Origin: an uncultured Sediminicola sp.
GTDB taxonomy: Bacteria > Bacteroidota > Bacteroidia > Flavobacteriales > Flavobacteriaceae
Assembly (NCBI GenBank): GCA_938039345.1
Contig: CALHVB010000045.1
Span: 1 to 18,683 of the forward strand
Length of the DNA: 18,683 bases
Reading direction: 5' to 3'
The number at the start of each line of letters is the position of its first letter. Positions within the stretch are counted from its first letter, which is position 1. Of this stretch, positions 6,272 through 14,025 are shown piece after piece. The translations under genes were made by a program, and so were the position numbers. The notes below the pieces were generated by a model, which saw only the letters and a list, made by a program, of their open reading frames with translations, did no database searches and had not been told where the DNA came from.

Positions 6272-6685
6272 TTACTTTGTTTTTTTTATAGTCTTTGCTT
6301 TATTTCTACTGTTAGTATCCTTTACACGTTTAAGACTATCTTTCTGCTTTTGAATTAACGCAAAATTTTCTTTCATAGCAGTTAGCCTAGCTTCTACATT
6401 TTTATACATTTCTTGATACTTTATAGGTATTGCAGCATAATACTCATTGCTTTTTACAAACTGTAAGCTATCTATTTCGTATTTAACATAAAGATAATCC
6501 ATTACCTTTATATTATTTCTCTTAAGAACATCTATATTAGTATTCTTAGCAGCATTCATAATAGCTAAATCATATAATATATTTTCCATTTTACCTTCAT
6601 CAATAAGATTCTCTGGTTTTTCTATCAGCTTTTGAGCACAAGAAACCAGCAAACTAATTACAATAAAATTATATATATATTTCAT
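6272..6685 (-). CDS. DUF4296 lipoprotein
   Basis: The 137-residue protein has a lipoprotein signal with lipobox LVSC (cysteine 16). Its DUF4296 core holds the ILYDLAIMNAAK helix, NIKVMDYLYVKYEIDSLQFVKSNEYYA and a Lys-rich coiled tail. I recognise this as the Bacteroidetes family usually found directly after a dihydroorotase and a polyprenol-mannose synthase gene, exactly as here; it starts seven bases after the dihydroorotase stop and is the last gene of that operon. The function is unknown. A periplasm-facing or surface location is inferred from the lipid anchor, and a link to envelope glycosylation is suggested only by context. Confidence 0.82.
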   Translation of the reverse strand: MKYIYNFIVISLLVSCAQKLIEKPENLIDEGKMENILYDLAIMNAAKNTNIDVLKRNNIKVMDYLYVKYEIDSLQFVKSNEYYAAIPIKYQEMYKNVEARLTAMKENFALIQKQKDSLKRVKDTNSRNKAKTIKKTK

Positions 6686-6692
6686 GAGCTAT

Positions 6693-8027
6693 CTACCTGT
6701 TAAAAGTTAATCTTTTAGCATTCTTTTTATCTGAAAATTTTCCGTTTTCATATGCCAAATGTCCGTTTACAAACGTATGTGTTATTGTAGAGTTAAACGT
6801 GGCTCCCTCAAACGGAGACCATCCACACTTATAAATAATATTATTTTTAGTTACCTCCCAAGGCTTATTTATATTCACTACTACTAAATCTGCAAAATAC
6901 CCTTCTCTTACGTAACCTCTTTTTTCTATCTGAAATAAAATAGCAGGGTTATGACACATTTTCTCTACTATTCTTTCTAAAGAAATTTTTCCTTGATGGT
7001 AAGCCTGCAACATTCCTGGTAACGCATGTTGTACTAAAGGTCCGCCAGAGGGTGCACTTGTATACACATTGTTTTTTTCTTCTAAGGTATGTGGCGCATG
7101 ATCTGTTGCTATTACATCTATACGATCATCTAATAAAGCTTCCCAAAGTTGTGTTCTATCTTCTGCTGTTTTTACTGCCGGGTTCCATTTTATATGCGTT
7201 CCTTTTGTCTTGTAATCTTCATCTGAAAACCAAAGGTGATGCAAACAAACCTCTGCTGTAATCTTTTTTTCTGCTAAAGGAATATCATTCCTGAAAAGTG
7301 ATGTTTCCTTTCCTGTAGATAAATGAAAAACATGAAAACGTGCTCCTGTTTTTTCTGCCAAAGCAATAGCTTTAGAAGAAGATATGTAACAAGCATCTTC
7401 ACTTCTTATTAAGCCATGACACTCTACTGGGATATCATCTCCGTATTTCTCTTTATAAGCCGCTAAATTATTTTTTATAGTAGTTTCATCCTCGCAATGA
7501 GCAGAAATTACCATATTGGTAGTTCTAAAAATCTTTTCTATAACCTCCTCGTTATCTACCAACATATTACCTGTAGAGGATCCCAAAAATAATTTTACTC
7601 CAGAACAGGCATTTTTATCTAATTTTTTAAGCTCTTCTAAATTATCATTTGTTCCTCCAAATAAAAACGAATAATTGGCATAAGAGACACCAGCGGCCAT
7701 TGCATGCTTTTCTTCTAATTTTTCTATTGTAGTTGTTTGTGGATTTGTATTAGGCTGCTCCATATAGGTAGTAATACCACCAGCAATAGCAGCTCTACTT
7801 TCAGAAGCTATATCTCCTTTATGTGTAAGTCCTGGTTCTCTAAAATGCACTTGATCATCTATAATTCCTGGTAACACATAATTACCATTTACATCTATAA
7901 CCGTAGCATTCTCATCTGTTATATCTTTATCCATTTTAAGAATAAAATCATCTTGTAGTAAAATATCAGTTTCAACTATTGTATTTTCATTTACTACTCT
8001 TGCGTTCTTTAAGAGAATCTTACTCAT
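6693..8027 (-). CDS. pyrC: Dihydroorotase (with Gln in the HxH metal motif)
   Basis: The 444-residue amidohydrolase would close carbamoyl-aspartate to dihydroorotate, the third step of pyrimidine synthesis. Recognisable sites are HFREPG (61-66), the carbamylated-lysine segment GVKLFLGSSTGNML with K145, the metal histidine H177 in SAHCED, H235 in FHLSTGKE, and D309 in ATDHAPH. The N-terminal motif is DDQVHFR, so the first histidine of the usual HxH pair is Q59. I recall the same substitution in other Bacteroidetes dihydroorotases, so it may be a clade feature and not a dead enzyme. It lies one base after the GT2 gene and seven before the DUF4296 gene, and is surely co-transcribed with both. 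A related hydantoinase-like activity cannot be excluded from sequence. Confidence 0.85.
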   Translation of the reverse strand: MSKILLKNARVVNENTIVETDILLQDDFILKMDKDITDENATVIDVNGNYVLPGIIDDQVHFREPGLTHKGDIASESRAAIAGGITTYMEQPNTNPQTTTIEKLEEKHAMAAGVSYANYSFLFGGTNDNLEELKKLDKNACSGVKLFLGSSTGNMLVDNEEVIEKIFRTTNMVISAHCEDETTIKNNLAAYKEKYGDDIPVECHGLIRSEDACYISSSKAIALAEKTGARFHVFHLSTGKETSLFRNDIPLAEKKITAEVCLHHLWFSDEDYKTKGTHIKWNPAVKTAEDRTQLWEALLDDRIDVIATDHAPHTLEEKNNVYTSAPSGGPLVQHALPGMLQAYHQGKISLERIVEKMCHNPAILFQIEKRGYVREGYFADLVVVNINKPWEVTKNNIIYKCGWSPFEGATFNSTITHTFVNGHLAYENGKFSDKKNAKRLTFNR

Positions 8028-8028
8028 A

Positions 8029-8757
8029 TTAAAATTTATTTTTTTGGAATATGCTACTTAATTTCATTTTAAAAACTCCCCAAATGGCTTCACTAATAAT
8101 TGAAGAACTCATTTTTGATTTTCCTTTTATTCTATCTGTAAAAACAATAGAAACTTCTTCTATTTTAAATTTTTTAAGATACGCTCTAAATTTCATTTCT
8201 ATCTGAAAAGCGTAACCTACAAATTTAACTGCATCTAAATTTATTTCTTCTAGTACTTTACGTTTGTAACACACAAAACCAGCTGTTGGATCATGCACTC
8301 GCATTCCTGTTATAATTTTAACATAGAAAGAAGCTCCATAAGACAACAAAACTCGGTATAAAGGCCAATCCACTACATTTACCCCCTTTTTATAACGAGA
8401 ACCCACAGCTACATCTGCTCCCGTAGCGCAAACTTCATAAAGCCTAGGCAAATCAGTAGGTTTATGAGAAAAGTCGGCATCCATTTCAAAAATATATTCA
8501 TATTTATGAGATAAAGCCCACTTAAAACCGTGAATATATGCGGTTCCCAAACCAGCTTTCCCTTCTCTTACTTCTAAATGTAATTTACCTGTAAAAGTAC
8601 TTTGGAGCTCTCTTACTTTATTTGCCGTACCATCAGGAGAATTATCATCTACAATTAAAACATGAAATTCCTTTTCTAAATTAAAGACTGCATTAATAAT
8701 GTCTTCAATATTTTCAATCTCATTAAACGTTGGGATAATAACTAAACTATCTTGCAT
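8029..8757 (-). CDS. Polyprenol-phosphate mannosyltransferase-like GT2 (DPM1 type)
   Basis: The 242-residue protein is a soluble GT-A glycosyltransferase of family 2. It shows the N-terminal IIPTFNEIENI (7-17), the nucleotide-binding VDDNSPDGT (36-44), the DAD metal motif in FEMDADFSHKP, and the GSRYKKG plus DPTAGFVCY segments typical of dolichol-phosphate mannose synthase. It has no C-terminal membrane segments, unlike the longer DPM1/GtrB forms. It should transfer a sugar, probably mannose, from a nucleotide sugar to a polyprenyl phosphate at the inner membrane. It heads the GT2-pyrC-DUF4296 operon and diverges from the GT39-like gene at 8888, an enzyme class that uses such lipid-linked sugars. 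The sugar identity is inferred. Confidence 0.85.
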   Translation of the reverse strand: MQDSLVIIPTFNEIENIEDIINAVFNLEKEFHVLIVDDNSPDGTANKVRELQSTFTGKLHLEVREGKAGLGTAYIHGFKWALSHKYEYIFEMDADFSHKPTDLPRLYEVCATGADVAVGSRYKKGVNVVDWPLYRVLLSYGASFYVKIITGMRVHDPTAGFVCYKRKVLEEINLDAVKFVGYAFQIEMKFRAYLKKFKIEEVSIVFTDRIKGKSKMSSSIISEAIWGVFKMKLSSIFQKNKF

Positions 8758-8776
8758 ATAATTCCTATGATTTGGG

Positions 8777-8784
8777 CAAAAATA
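8777..8784 (-). promoter_or_regulatory. -7 promoter box of the GT2-pyrC-DUF4296 operon
   Basis: The minus strand reads tatttttg, a TAnnTTTG match placed 19 bases before the GT2 start codon, giving a leader of about a dozen bases. No clear -33 TTG is seen. Confidence 0.5.
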
Positions 8785-8840
8785 CTATTTTATAATCGCT
8801 AAAGAAATGATCTTCTAATTTTATGATTTTTTTAAAACCT

Positions 8841-8868
8841 TTGTATATATTAATAATTTGTAATTTTG
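8841..8868 (+). promoter_or_regulatory. Promoter of the GT39-DUF4271-hemD operon
   Basis: A ttg at 8841-8843 and taattttg at 8861-8868 form a TTG-N17-TAnnTTTG pair, slightly shorter than the usual 19-base spacing. The ATG at 8888 follows 19 bases after the box. The 130-base region 8758-8887 thus holds divergent promoters for two glycosylation operons. Confidence 0.55.
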
Positions 8869-8887
8869 ACCCGAATCAACTTATAGA

Positions 8888-10564
8888 ATGATACAAAAAC
8901 TACCAAAAAACTTTCTTTATTTTTTAAGTGCTGTTTTTATTTTAAACCTGCTTCAAAGTCATTTTACTCAACTTATTTACGACGAAGCTTATTATTGGTA
9001 CTATTCCCAAAATATGGATTGGGGTTATTTTGACCACCCCCCAATGGTAGCTTTGCTCATAAAGATTAGTAGTTTCTTTTTTAGTGGTGAGTTAGGAGTG
9101 CGCTTTATGAGTTGTATTCTTTCTGTTGCAACAATCATTATTTTATGGTTTTTAATTGATAATGAAAAGAAAAAAGAATACGTACCACATTTTTTTGCAT
9201 TAGTATTTTCTATGACATTACTCAATGCCTATGGTTTTCTTACATTACCAGACACTCCATTATTATTTTTCACAGCCTTATTTTTATGGGTTTACAAAAA
9301 ATTTATAGTGTCTCCTTCTGTAGTCCTATCCTTTGCTCTCGGTCTTACCATGGCAGCATTAATGTACAGTAAATACCATGCCGTATTAGTTATTATATCT
9401 GTATTATTATCTAATATAAAATTAGTAACTAACAAGTATGCTTGGCTAGCTGTACTAATTGCTTTATTCTGCTATACTCCACATTTCATTTGGTTATTTG
9501 AGCACGATTTTGTGTCTATAAAATACCATATATCTGAAAGACCAAACCAAGCCTATAAATTTGAAAAATTTACCCTAGGCTATATCGTGAATTTAGTTGC
9601 CATTTTTGGGTTAACTTTTCCGTTAGTTTATTATGCATTATTTAAAACTAAAAACACCGATAAATTTACCAAAGCACTACTTTATTTAACATACGGCGTT
9701 CTATTATTCTTTTTTATTGCTAGTTTTAATAAACGTGTACAAACTCAATGGATAATTATTATATGTATTCCAATGGTTGTTCTAGTCGCTAATTATATGT
9801 TTAAAAAAGACATCTATAGAAAATGGCTCTACAGATTAGCTATAACAAACATTGCCATCATATTATTTTTAAGAATAGCCTTAGTACACCAACCCCTCAT
9901 TCCTTTTTTTATGTATGAAACGCATTATAATAAAGAATGGGTAAATAATATAGATTTAAAAGCTGGCGATACTCCTGTTGTATTTGAAAACTCTTATCGT
10001 AGAAGCCCTATGTATTCTTTCTATTCTGGCAAACCATCGTATTCGCTAAATAATATTCATTACAGGCAAAACCAATACACCATAGACAGTTCGCAATACT
10101 TAGTACAACATAAAAAAATACTCTATATTTCTAATTACCTAGGTAAAGGAGATTATTATTTTGAAAATAAAAACGGAAGTAAATTTTGGGGAAAGTATAT
10201 TAATAATTTTGAATCTTTTAGAAATTTAAGATGCATTGTAGAAAACAAAAAATTTTATCTCAAAGATACCACTACAGAACATATTTTAAAAGTCTATAAT
10301 CCTTATGATATATCTATAGATTTAAGTAAAATAAAATTCGGAATTGCTTATACCGATGCATATAAGAGAGTTAAAGAAGTTCAGTCTTTAAAAACTAAAA
10401 AACAAAATAATAAAACCCTATTTCTAAAAGCTAAAGACACTACATATTTTAAATTTAAATTGGTGACTCCTAAAAAAATAGACGAGGTAGGCTATTTTAA
10501 AATTAGTATTTCCGAAAACGATCTACATTTTGGTTTAAACAGCGAAACAATTAAATTACACTAA
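8888..10564 (+). CDS. GT39-family (ArnT/PMT-like) membrane glycosyltransferase
   Basis: The 558-residue protein has about ten hydrophobic membrane segments in its first ~350 residues and then a ~200-residue hydrophilic C-terminal domain, presumably periplasmic. The first outer loop carries YDEAYYWYYS (31-40) and DHPPM (49-53); the Asp-Glu pair D32/E33 and the DHPP motif mark GT-C enzymes of the PMT/ArnT type, which move a sugar from a polyprenyl-phosphate carrier onto protein or lipid A-like acceptors. It diverges from a DPM1-like GT2 that could make the donor. Its stop overlaps the start of the DUF4271 gene (TAATG at 10562-10566), so the two proteins are probably made together. The acceptor is unknown. 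Confidence 0.82.
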   Translation: MIQKLPKNFLYFLSAVFILNLLQSHFTQLIYDEAYYWYYSQNMDWGYFDHPPMVALLIKISSFFFSGELGVRFMSCILSVATIIILWFLIDNEKKKEYVPHFFALVFSMTLLNAYGFLTLPDTPLLFFTALFLWVYKKFIVSPSVVLSFALGLTMAALMYSKYHAVLVIISVLLSNIKLVTNKYAWLAVLIALFCYTPHFIWLFEHDFVSIKYHISERPNQAYKFEKFTLGYIVNLVAIFGLTFPLVYYALFKTKNTDKFTKALLYLTYGVLLFFFIASFNKRVQTQWIIIICIPMVVLVANYMFKKDIYRKWLYRLAITNIAIILFLRIALVHQPLIPFFMYETHYNKEWVNNIDLKAGDTPVVFENSYRRSPMYSFYSGKPSYSLNNIHYRQNQYTIDSSQYLVQHKKILYISNYLGKGDYYFENKNGSKFWGKYINNFESFRNLRCIVENKKFYLKDTTTEHILKVYNPYDISIDLSKIKFGIAYTDAYKRVKEVQSLKTKKQNNKTLFLKAKDTTYFKFKLVTPKKIDEVGYFKISISENDLHFGLNSETIKLH

Positions 10565-11223
10565 TGGAAACCACGCTTAGAACAATAACAAATATAGATT
10601 GGATAACTACTGTTTTGTTCTCTAGCCTTTTATTTGCAGTATTAGCAAAGTCCTTTTTTTATAACAAATTTTTAAATTTTATTATACTACCTTTTAACAA
10701 CAAATACATTTTTATGTATAGTAAAAAGGATAAACTTTTTAATTGGTTTAATATTTTGTTTACCATTTTTCAAGTTATAAATTTTTCGCTGTATATATAT
10801 CTTGTCAAAAATATTTTTACAAAATCAATAAACTACGATAACAACCCTACTATATACTTAGTTATTCTTGGTTGCCTATTACTATTTCTGCTCATAAAAA
10901 CACTCTTACAATTAGGAAACGGGCTTATTTTTAATAGCAACGATACTATTTCCTTATTACTATTTAAAAAAATATCCTATCTTAATTATAGTAGCTTGCT
11001 TATGTTTTTATCTAATGTGATATTAACCTACACTTATAAAGACTCAATATATGTAGTGTATGTAAGCCTATTCTTAATTTTAGTAATTAATACAATCGGG
11101 TGGATTACAATACTAAAAAACCATCAAAAGTTCATAACTAACAATTTTTTCTATTTTATTTTATATCTTTGCACCCTTGAATTTTCACCTTTTGTGATAA
11201 TTGGAAGCTACCTAAAAGACTGA
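10564..11223 (+). CDS. DUF4271 integral membrane protein
   Basis: The 219-residue protein is very hydrophobic with about six to seven membrane segments, starting at TTVLFSSLLFAVLAKSFF, and ends with the conserved-looking LYLCTLEFSPFVIIGSYLKD. I recognise it as DUF4271, a Bacteroidetes family usually encoded just upstream of a uroporphyrinogen-III synthase-like gene, as here (five-base gap). No catalytic motif is visible. The one-base overlap with the upstream GT39-like gene suggests translational coupling. A scaffold or partner role for the glycosyltransferase is only an inference. Confidence 0.78.
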   Translation: METTLRTITNIDWITTVLFSSLLFAVLAKSFFYNKFLNFIILPFNNKYIFMYSKKDKLFNWFNILFTIFQVINFSLYIYLVKNIFTKSINYDNNPTIYLVILGCLLLFLLIKTLLQLGNGLIFNSNDTISLLLFKKISYLNYSSLLMFLSNVILTYTYKDSIYVVYVSLFLILVINTIGWITILKNHQKFITNNFFYFILYLCTLEFSPFVIIGSYLKD

Positions 11224-11228
11224 TATTT

Positions 11229-11975
11229 ATGAAAGTAAAGACGATTTTGGTTTCTCAGCCAGAACCGAAAATGGAGAACTCCCCATATTCACGACTTATA
11301 GAAAAAGAAAAGGTTAAAGTAGATTTTAGACCTTTTATACATGTTGAAGGCGTTAATGCTAAGAATGTTAGACAACAAAAAATAGACATTAATGACTATT
11401 CTGCTATTGTTTTAACCAGTAGAAACGCAGTAGACCACTTCTTTAGAATTGCTCAGGAAATGAGATACAAAGTGCCCGATACGCTTAAATATTTCTGTCA
11501 GTCTGAAGCTGTTGCTTATTACCTGCAAAAATACGTTGTATATAGAAAACGTAAAATTTATGTTGGTAAAATGCACTTTGCAGATTTAACTCCTTTATTT
11601 AAAAAATACAAGAACGAAAAATTCTTGTTACCAGCATCGGATGCTCTAAAAGCAAGTGTACCCGAATTAATGGATGAGTTAGGATTAAAATGGAAAAGAG
11701 GCATCTTTTACAAAACTGTAATTAGCGATTTATCTGACCTAAGAGATGTATACTATGATGTTTTAGTATTCTTTAGCCCTTCAGGTATAGAATCATTATT
11801 ACAAAATTTCCCAGACTTTGAGCAAAACGATACTAGAATAGCTGTTTTTGGTAATTCTACTGTTAAAGCTGCTACAAATGCTGGTTTACGAATAGATATT
11901 AAAGCACCAACACCGGAAAATCCTTCCATGACAATGGCGCTCCAAAAATATATTAATGTAATTAATAAGAAATAA
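11229..11975 (+). CDS. hemD: Uroporphyrinogen-III synthase-like protein
   Basis: The 248-residue protein has the two-lobed pattern of HemD: an N-terminal VKTILVSQPEP strand, the ALVLTSRNAV-type segment (AIVLTSRNAVDHFF), the mid-protein KYKNEKFLLPASDALKASVPELM, and the second-lobe VLVFFSPSGIESLL plus IAVFGNSTVKAA near the end. HemD closes and rearranges hydroxymethylbilane to uroporphyrinogen III in haem synthesis. No other haem genes are in view and the family diverges widely in sequence, so some Bacteroidetes copies may have another job. It is the last gene of the operon starting at 8888 and is followed at once by a terminator shared with the convergent DUF423 gene. Confidence 0.8.
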   Translation: MKVKTILVSQPEPKMENSPYSRLIEKEKVKVDFRPFIHVEGVNAKNVRQQKIDINDYSAIVLTSRNAVDHFFRIAQEMRYKVPDTLKYFCQSEAVAYYLQKYVVYRKRKIYVGKMHFADLTPLFKKYKNEKFLLPASDALKASVPELMDELGLKWKRGIFYKTVISDLSDLRDVYYDVLVFFSPSGIESLLQNFPDFEQNDTRIAVFGNSTVKAATNAGLRIDIKAPTPENPSMTMALQKYINVINKK

Positions 11976-12006
11976 AAAAAGCCTCCTATATGGAGGTTTT
12001 TTTACT
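11976..12006. terminator. Bidirectional terminator between hemD and the DUF423 gene
   Basis: cctcc (11982-11986) and ggagg (11992-11996) form a stem around tatat, flanked by an A tract on the left and a T tract on the right. The stem extends through A-T pairs and a G-T pair on both sides. It fills the gap between two convergent genes and can stop transcription both ways. Confidence 0.88.
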
Positions 12007-12396
12007 TTACTCTTTCCAACTCTTTAAAGCGGTTACTCCTAATACTAACCACCCAGCAATAAGCACCGTTCCTCCTAATGGTGTAATTAAAGCTATTTTC
12101 TTAAAATTAAAAGGAGTTAAACTATTCGTTGCCAATAAATATATTGACACCGAAAAAAGCAATACACCAAGTGTTATTAAATAAAAAATTAATTTCTTGC
12201 GTGCTACAGGCAGTTGTTTAGTACTTGCCAAAATCATTAAAAAAAATGCGTGATACATTTGATAAGTAACCCCTGTTTTAAAAGATTCAACCGCTTTTAA
12301 TTCTACAAGTTGCTGTAAACCATGTGCTCCAAAAGCTCCTAATACTACAGCTACTAGCCCTAATAATACGCCAACACAAAATATTGTTTTGTTCAA
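12007..12396 (-). CDS. DUF423 small membrane protein (YgdD-like), TTG start
   Basis: The 129-residue protein has four hydrophobic segments and the family's GLVAVVLGAFGAHGLQ (14-29) near the N-terminus, followed by VESFKTGVTYQMYHAFFLM, matching DUF423/YgdD. The function of the family is unknown. The start is a TTG (caa at 12394-12396 on the plus strand): two codons upstream is a taa stop, and the next in-frame Met is around residue 47, inside the conserved region, so TTG giving (M)NKTIF is the only start that fits the family. It stands alone between a shared terminator and the Lrp-type gene. Confidence 0.82.
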   Translation of the reverse strand: MNKTIFCVGVLLGLVAVVLGAFGAHGLQQLVELKAVESFKTGVTYQMYHAFFLMILASTKQLPVARKKLIFYLITLGVLLFSVSIYLLATNSLTPFNFKKIALITPLGGTVLIAGWLVLGVTALKSWKE

Positions 12397-12400
12397 AATT

Positions 12401-12413
12401 TAAACTTTTAAAG
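12401..12413. promoter_or_regulatory. Small palindrome in the DUF423/Lrp intergenic region
   Basis: taaacttttaaagtt contains aacttt and aaagtt arms around one base. It lies five bases upstream of the DUF423 start, in the divergent region with the Lrp/AsnC gene, so it is a possible autoregulatory site. In AT-rich DNA such a palindrome could occur by chance. Confidence 0.2.
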
Positions 12414-12497
12414 TTACTAATTCTTCAATCTATTGCTACAAAAAGTAATTAATTAAAACTTATTAAATATATTTAGATTGAAATTGAAATCAAAATT

Positions 12498-12968
12498 ATG
12501 AAATTAAATAACGATACGGTTAAAATTGATGGGATAGACAAAAAAATTCTACGATTTCTAATGAAAGATGCCAGAAAACCAGTTCTAGAAATTGCCCGAA
12601 GCATAGGAATATCCGGAGCGGCTATACACCAAAGGCTTCGCAAACTAGAAAGCTCTGGCTTAATTTCTGGCTCTAAATTTATTATAAACCCTAAGGTATT
12701 AGGATATACCACTATGGCTTATGTTGGTGTTTATTTAGATAAAGCTATGAGTAACCCTAAAGCGGTAAAAGAATTAGAAAAAATTCCTGAAGTATTAGAG
12801 TCTCATTATACTACAGGAAACTGGTCTATCTTAATAAAAGTATTGTGTAAAGACAACGAGCATTTAATGCACGTACTAAATAAAAATATACAACAGATTG
12901 AAGGTGTTTCTAGAACAGAAACTTTTATTTCTTTAGTACAGCAAATTGATCGCCAAATAACTATTTAA
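12498..12968 (+). CDS. Lrp/AsnC-family transcriptional regulator
   Basis: The 156-residue protein has the standard two-domain plan. The N-terminal winged helix-turn-helix (about residues 11-60) includes DGIDKKILRFLMKDARKPVLEIA and the recognition helix GAAIHQRLRKLESSGLI. The C-terminal RAM/effector-binding domain (about 72-150) has MAYVGVYLDK, VLESHYTTGNWSILIKVLCKD and the final FISLVQQIDRQI. Members bind amino acids and control their metabolism as octamers. Alanine dehydrogenase, a classic target of such regulators in other bacteria, lies about 3 kb downstream, but no direct link is shown here. The gene diverges from DUF423 and is followed after 38 bases by a separately promoted small gene. 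Confidence 0.92.
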   Translation: MKLNNDTVKIDGIDKKILRFLMKDARKPVLEIARSIGISGAAIHQRLRKLESSGLISGSKFIINPKVLGYTTMAYVGVYLDKAMSNPKAVKELEKIPEVLESHYTTGNWSILIKVLCKDNEHLMHVLNKNIQQIEGVSRTETFISLVQQIDRQITI

Positions 12969-12971
12969 TAT

Positions 12972-13002
12972 TTGGATTAAATCTAAATAAGATTTATTTT
13001 TG
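12972..13002 (+). promoter_or_regulatory. Strong Bacteroidetes promoter ending four bases before an ATG
   Basis: ttg at 12972-12974 and tatttttg at 12995-13002 with a 20-base spacer match the TTTG-N19/20-TAnnTTTG consensus best of all in this window. The start codon at 13007 lies four bases after the box, so the expected transcription start falls on or beside the ATG, giving a leaderless or nearly leaderless transcript. Confidence 0.65.
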
Positions 13003-13006
13003 CCTC

Positions 13007-13330
13007 ATGGTTTTATTATCGAAGTCAAAATATTACAGTTTATACCAATCAGATGAAGAAAGATGTTATTTCATAGATTTTGGCAATAAAACTGTAAAAG
13101 CTTCATTTTGCCAGTTACTTGCCTTACGTCAAAAAGTGAATACCATCAATATTACAAATCATTTCTATTCTTCTGAAAACAAGCACGGCATAGAAATCCT
13201 TACGCTTTGTAATAAAGAACATTTATTTGTATTAAACACCACTGAAACACTAGATTTACAGGCCCTTATAAAAGATAGTTTTATTAGTTTAGGCTTATCT
13301 ACAGCCTCTAAAAAAACTGTTCTTCTTTAA
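13007..13330 (+). CDS. Small conserved-looking protein of unknown function
   Basis: The 107-residue protein is soluble, with no signal peptide or membrane segment. I do not recognise a family. Visible features are an aromatic-rich start (SKYYSLYQSDEERCYFIDFGN), three cysteines including HGIEILTLCNKEHLFVLN, and an amphipathic end (LQALIKDSFISLGLSTASKKTVLL). The alternating hydrophobic pattern suggests a small alpha/beta fold. It is placed between an Lrp-type regulator and ferritin, with a good promoter of its own and 102 bases to ferritin without a terminator, so read-through into ferritin is possible. A link to iron is only positional. Confidence 0.65.
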   Translation: MVLLSKSKYYSLYQSDEERCYFIDFGNKTVKASFCQLLALRQKVNTINITNHFYSSENKHGIEILTLCNKEHLFVLNTTETLDLQALIKDSFISLGLSTASKKTVLL

Positions 13331-13432
13331 TTCGTATTATATATTTAAACGTATTAAGACTATTTATAAATTAAAGTCTATACTATACAACTTTGCTATA
13401 TTTAAGTATCTTTAGGTAAAAAGAAAAAGACC

Positions 13433-13945
13433 ATGAAGGATATAGCAAGACAAAAAATGAGTATTTCTGTTGAAACAATGGATTTACTTAATCAACAAAT
13501 AACATTAGAAGCCCATGCTTCTGCATCGTATTTAGCAATGGCATCTTGGTGCGATCAAAATGCTTTTACCAATAGTGCTAGTTTTTTCTACAAGCAATCT
13601 GAAGAAGAAAGAGAGCATATGATGAAAATATTTCAGTTTATTAACGACTGTGGAGGAAATGCCATATCTCCATCGGTTTCTAATATAAACCACGAATTCT
13701 CTTCTTTAGAAGATATTTTTGAAAGTGCTTTAGAACAAGAAATTATGGTAACTAAATCTATTCACAATATTGTAAAAGAATGCAAAAGCAATAACGATTA
13801 TAACGGAGAAAACTTTTTACAGTGGTTTGTTGTTGAGCAATTAGAAGAAGAAAAAACTTTAAGAGATATTCTTGACTTATTTGAATTAATGGGTAGAGAT
13901 GGTATTGCTCTTAAACTTATAGATGAAAGAATTAAAACAGAATAA
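13433..13945 (+). CDS. ftnA: Bacterial non-haem ferritin
   Basis: The 170-residue four-helix-bundle protein oxidises Fe(II) and stores it as a mineral in a 24-subunit shell. The ferroxidase residues line up with E. coli FtnA: E26 in TLEAHASASYLAMA, E59 and H62 in EEEREHMMK, E103 in LEQEIMVTKSI, and Q136 in FLQWFVVEQLEEE. The protein is slightly longer than usual at the N-terminus; Met9 (MSISVETMDLLNQQ) is an alternative start nearer the typical position, and neither has a clear ribosome-binding site, so the first eight residues are uncertain. It is followed by a bidirectional terminator. Confidence 0.93.
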   Translation: MKDIARQKMSISVETMDLLNQQITLEAHASASYLAMASWCDQNAFTNSASFFYKQSEEEREHMMKIFQFINDCGGNAISPSVSNINHEFSSLEDIFESALEQEIMVTKSIHNIVKECKSNNDYNGENFLQWFVVEQLEEEKTLRDILDLFELMGRDGIALKLIDERIKTE

Positions 13946-13969
13946 GTTTTAATTTAGAATTACAACATA

Positions 13970-14010
13970 AAAAAAGAGCTATTATCTTCATAACAGCTCT
14001 TTTTTATTAT
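13970..14010. terminator. Bidirectional terminator between ferritin and the zinc metallopeptidase
   Basis: aaaaagagct (13971-13980) pairs with agctcttttt (13995-14004); four more pairs continue after one mismatch, closing a cttc loop. A and T tracts on both sides allow it to serve both convergent genes. Confidence 0.9.
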
Positions 14011-14025
14011 ATATTAATTAATTTC

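Noticed and set aside
7052..7261. Plus-strand frame opposite the dihydroorotase gene
   Set aside because: It is antisense to conserved amidohydrolase motifs and hydrophobic only because of the complementary codons.
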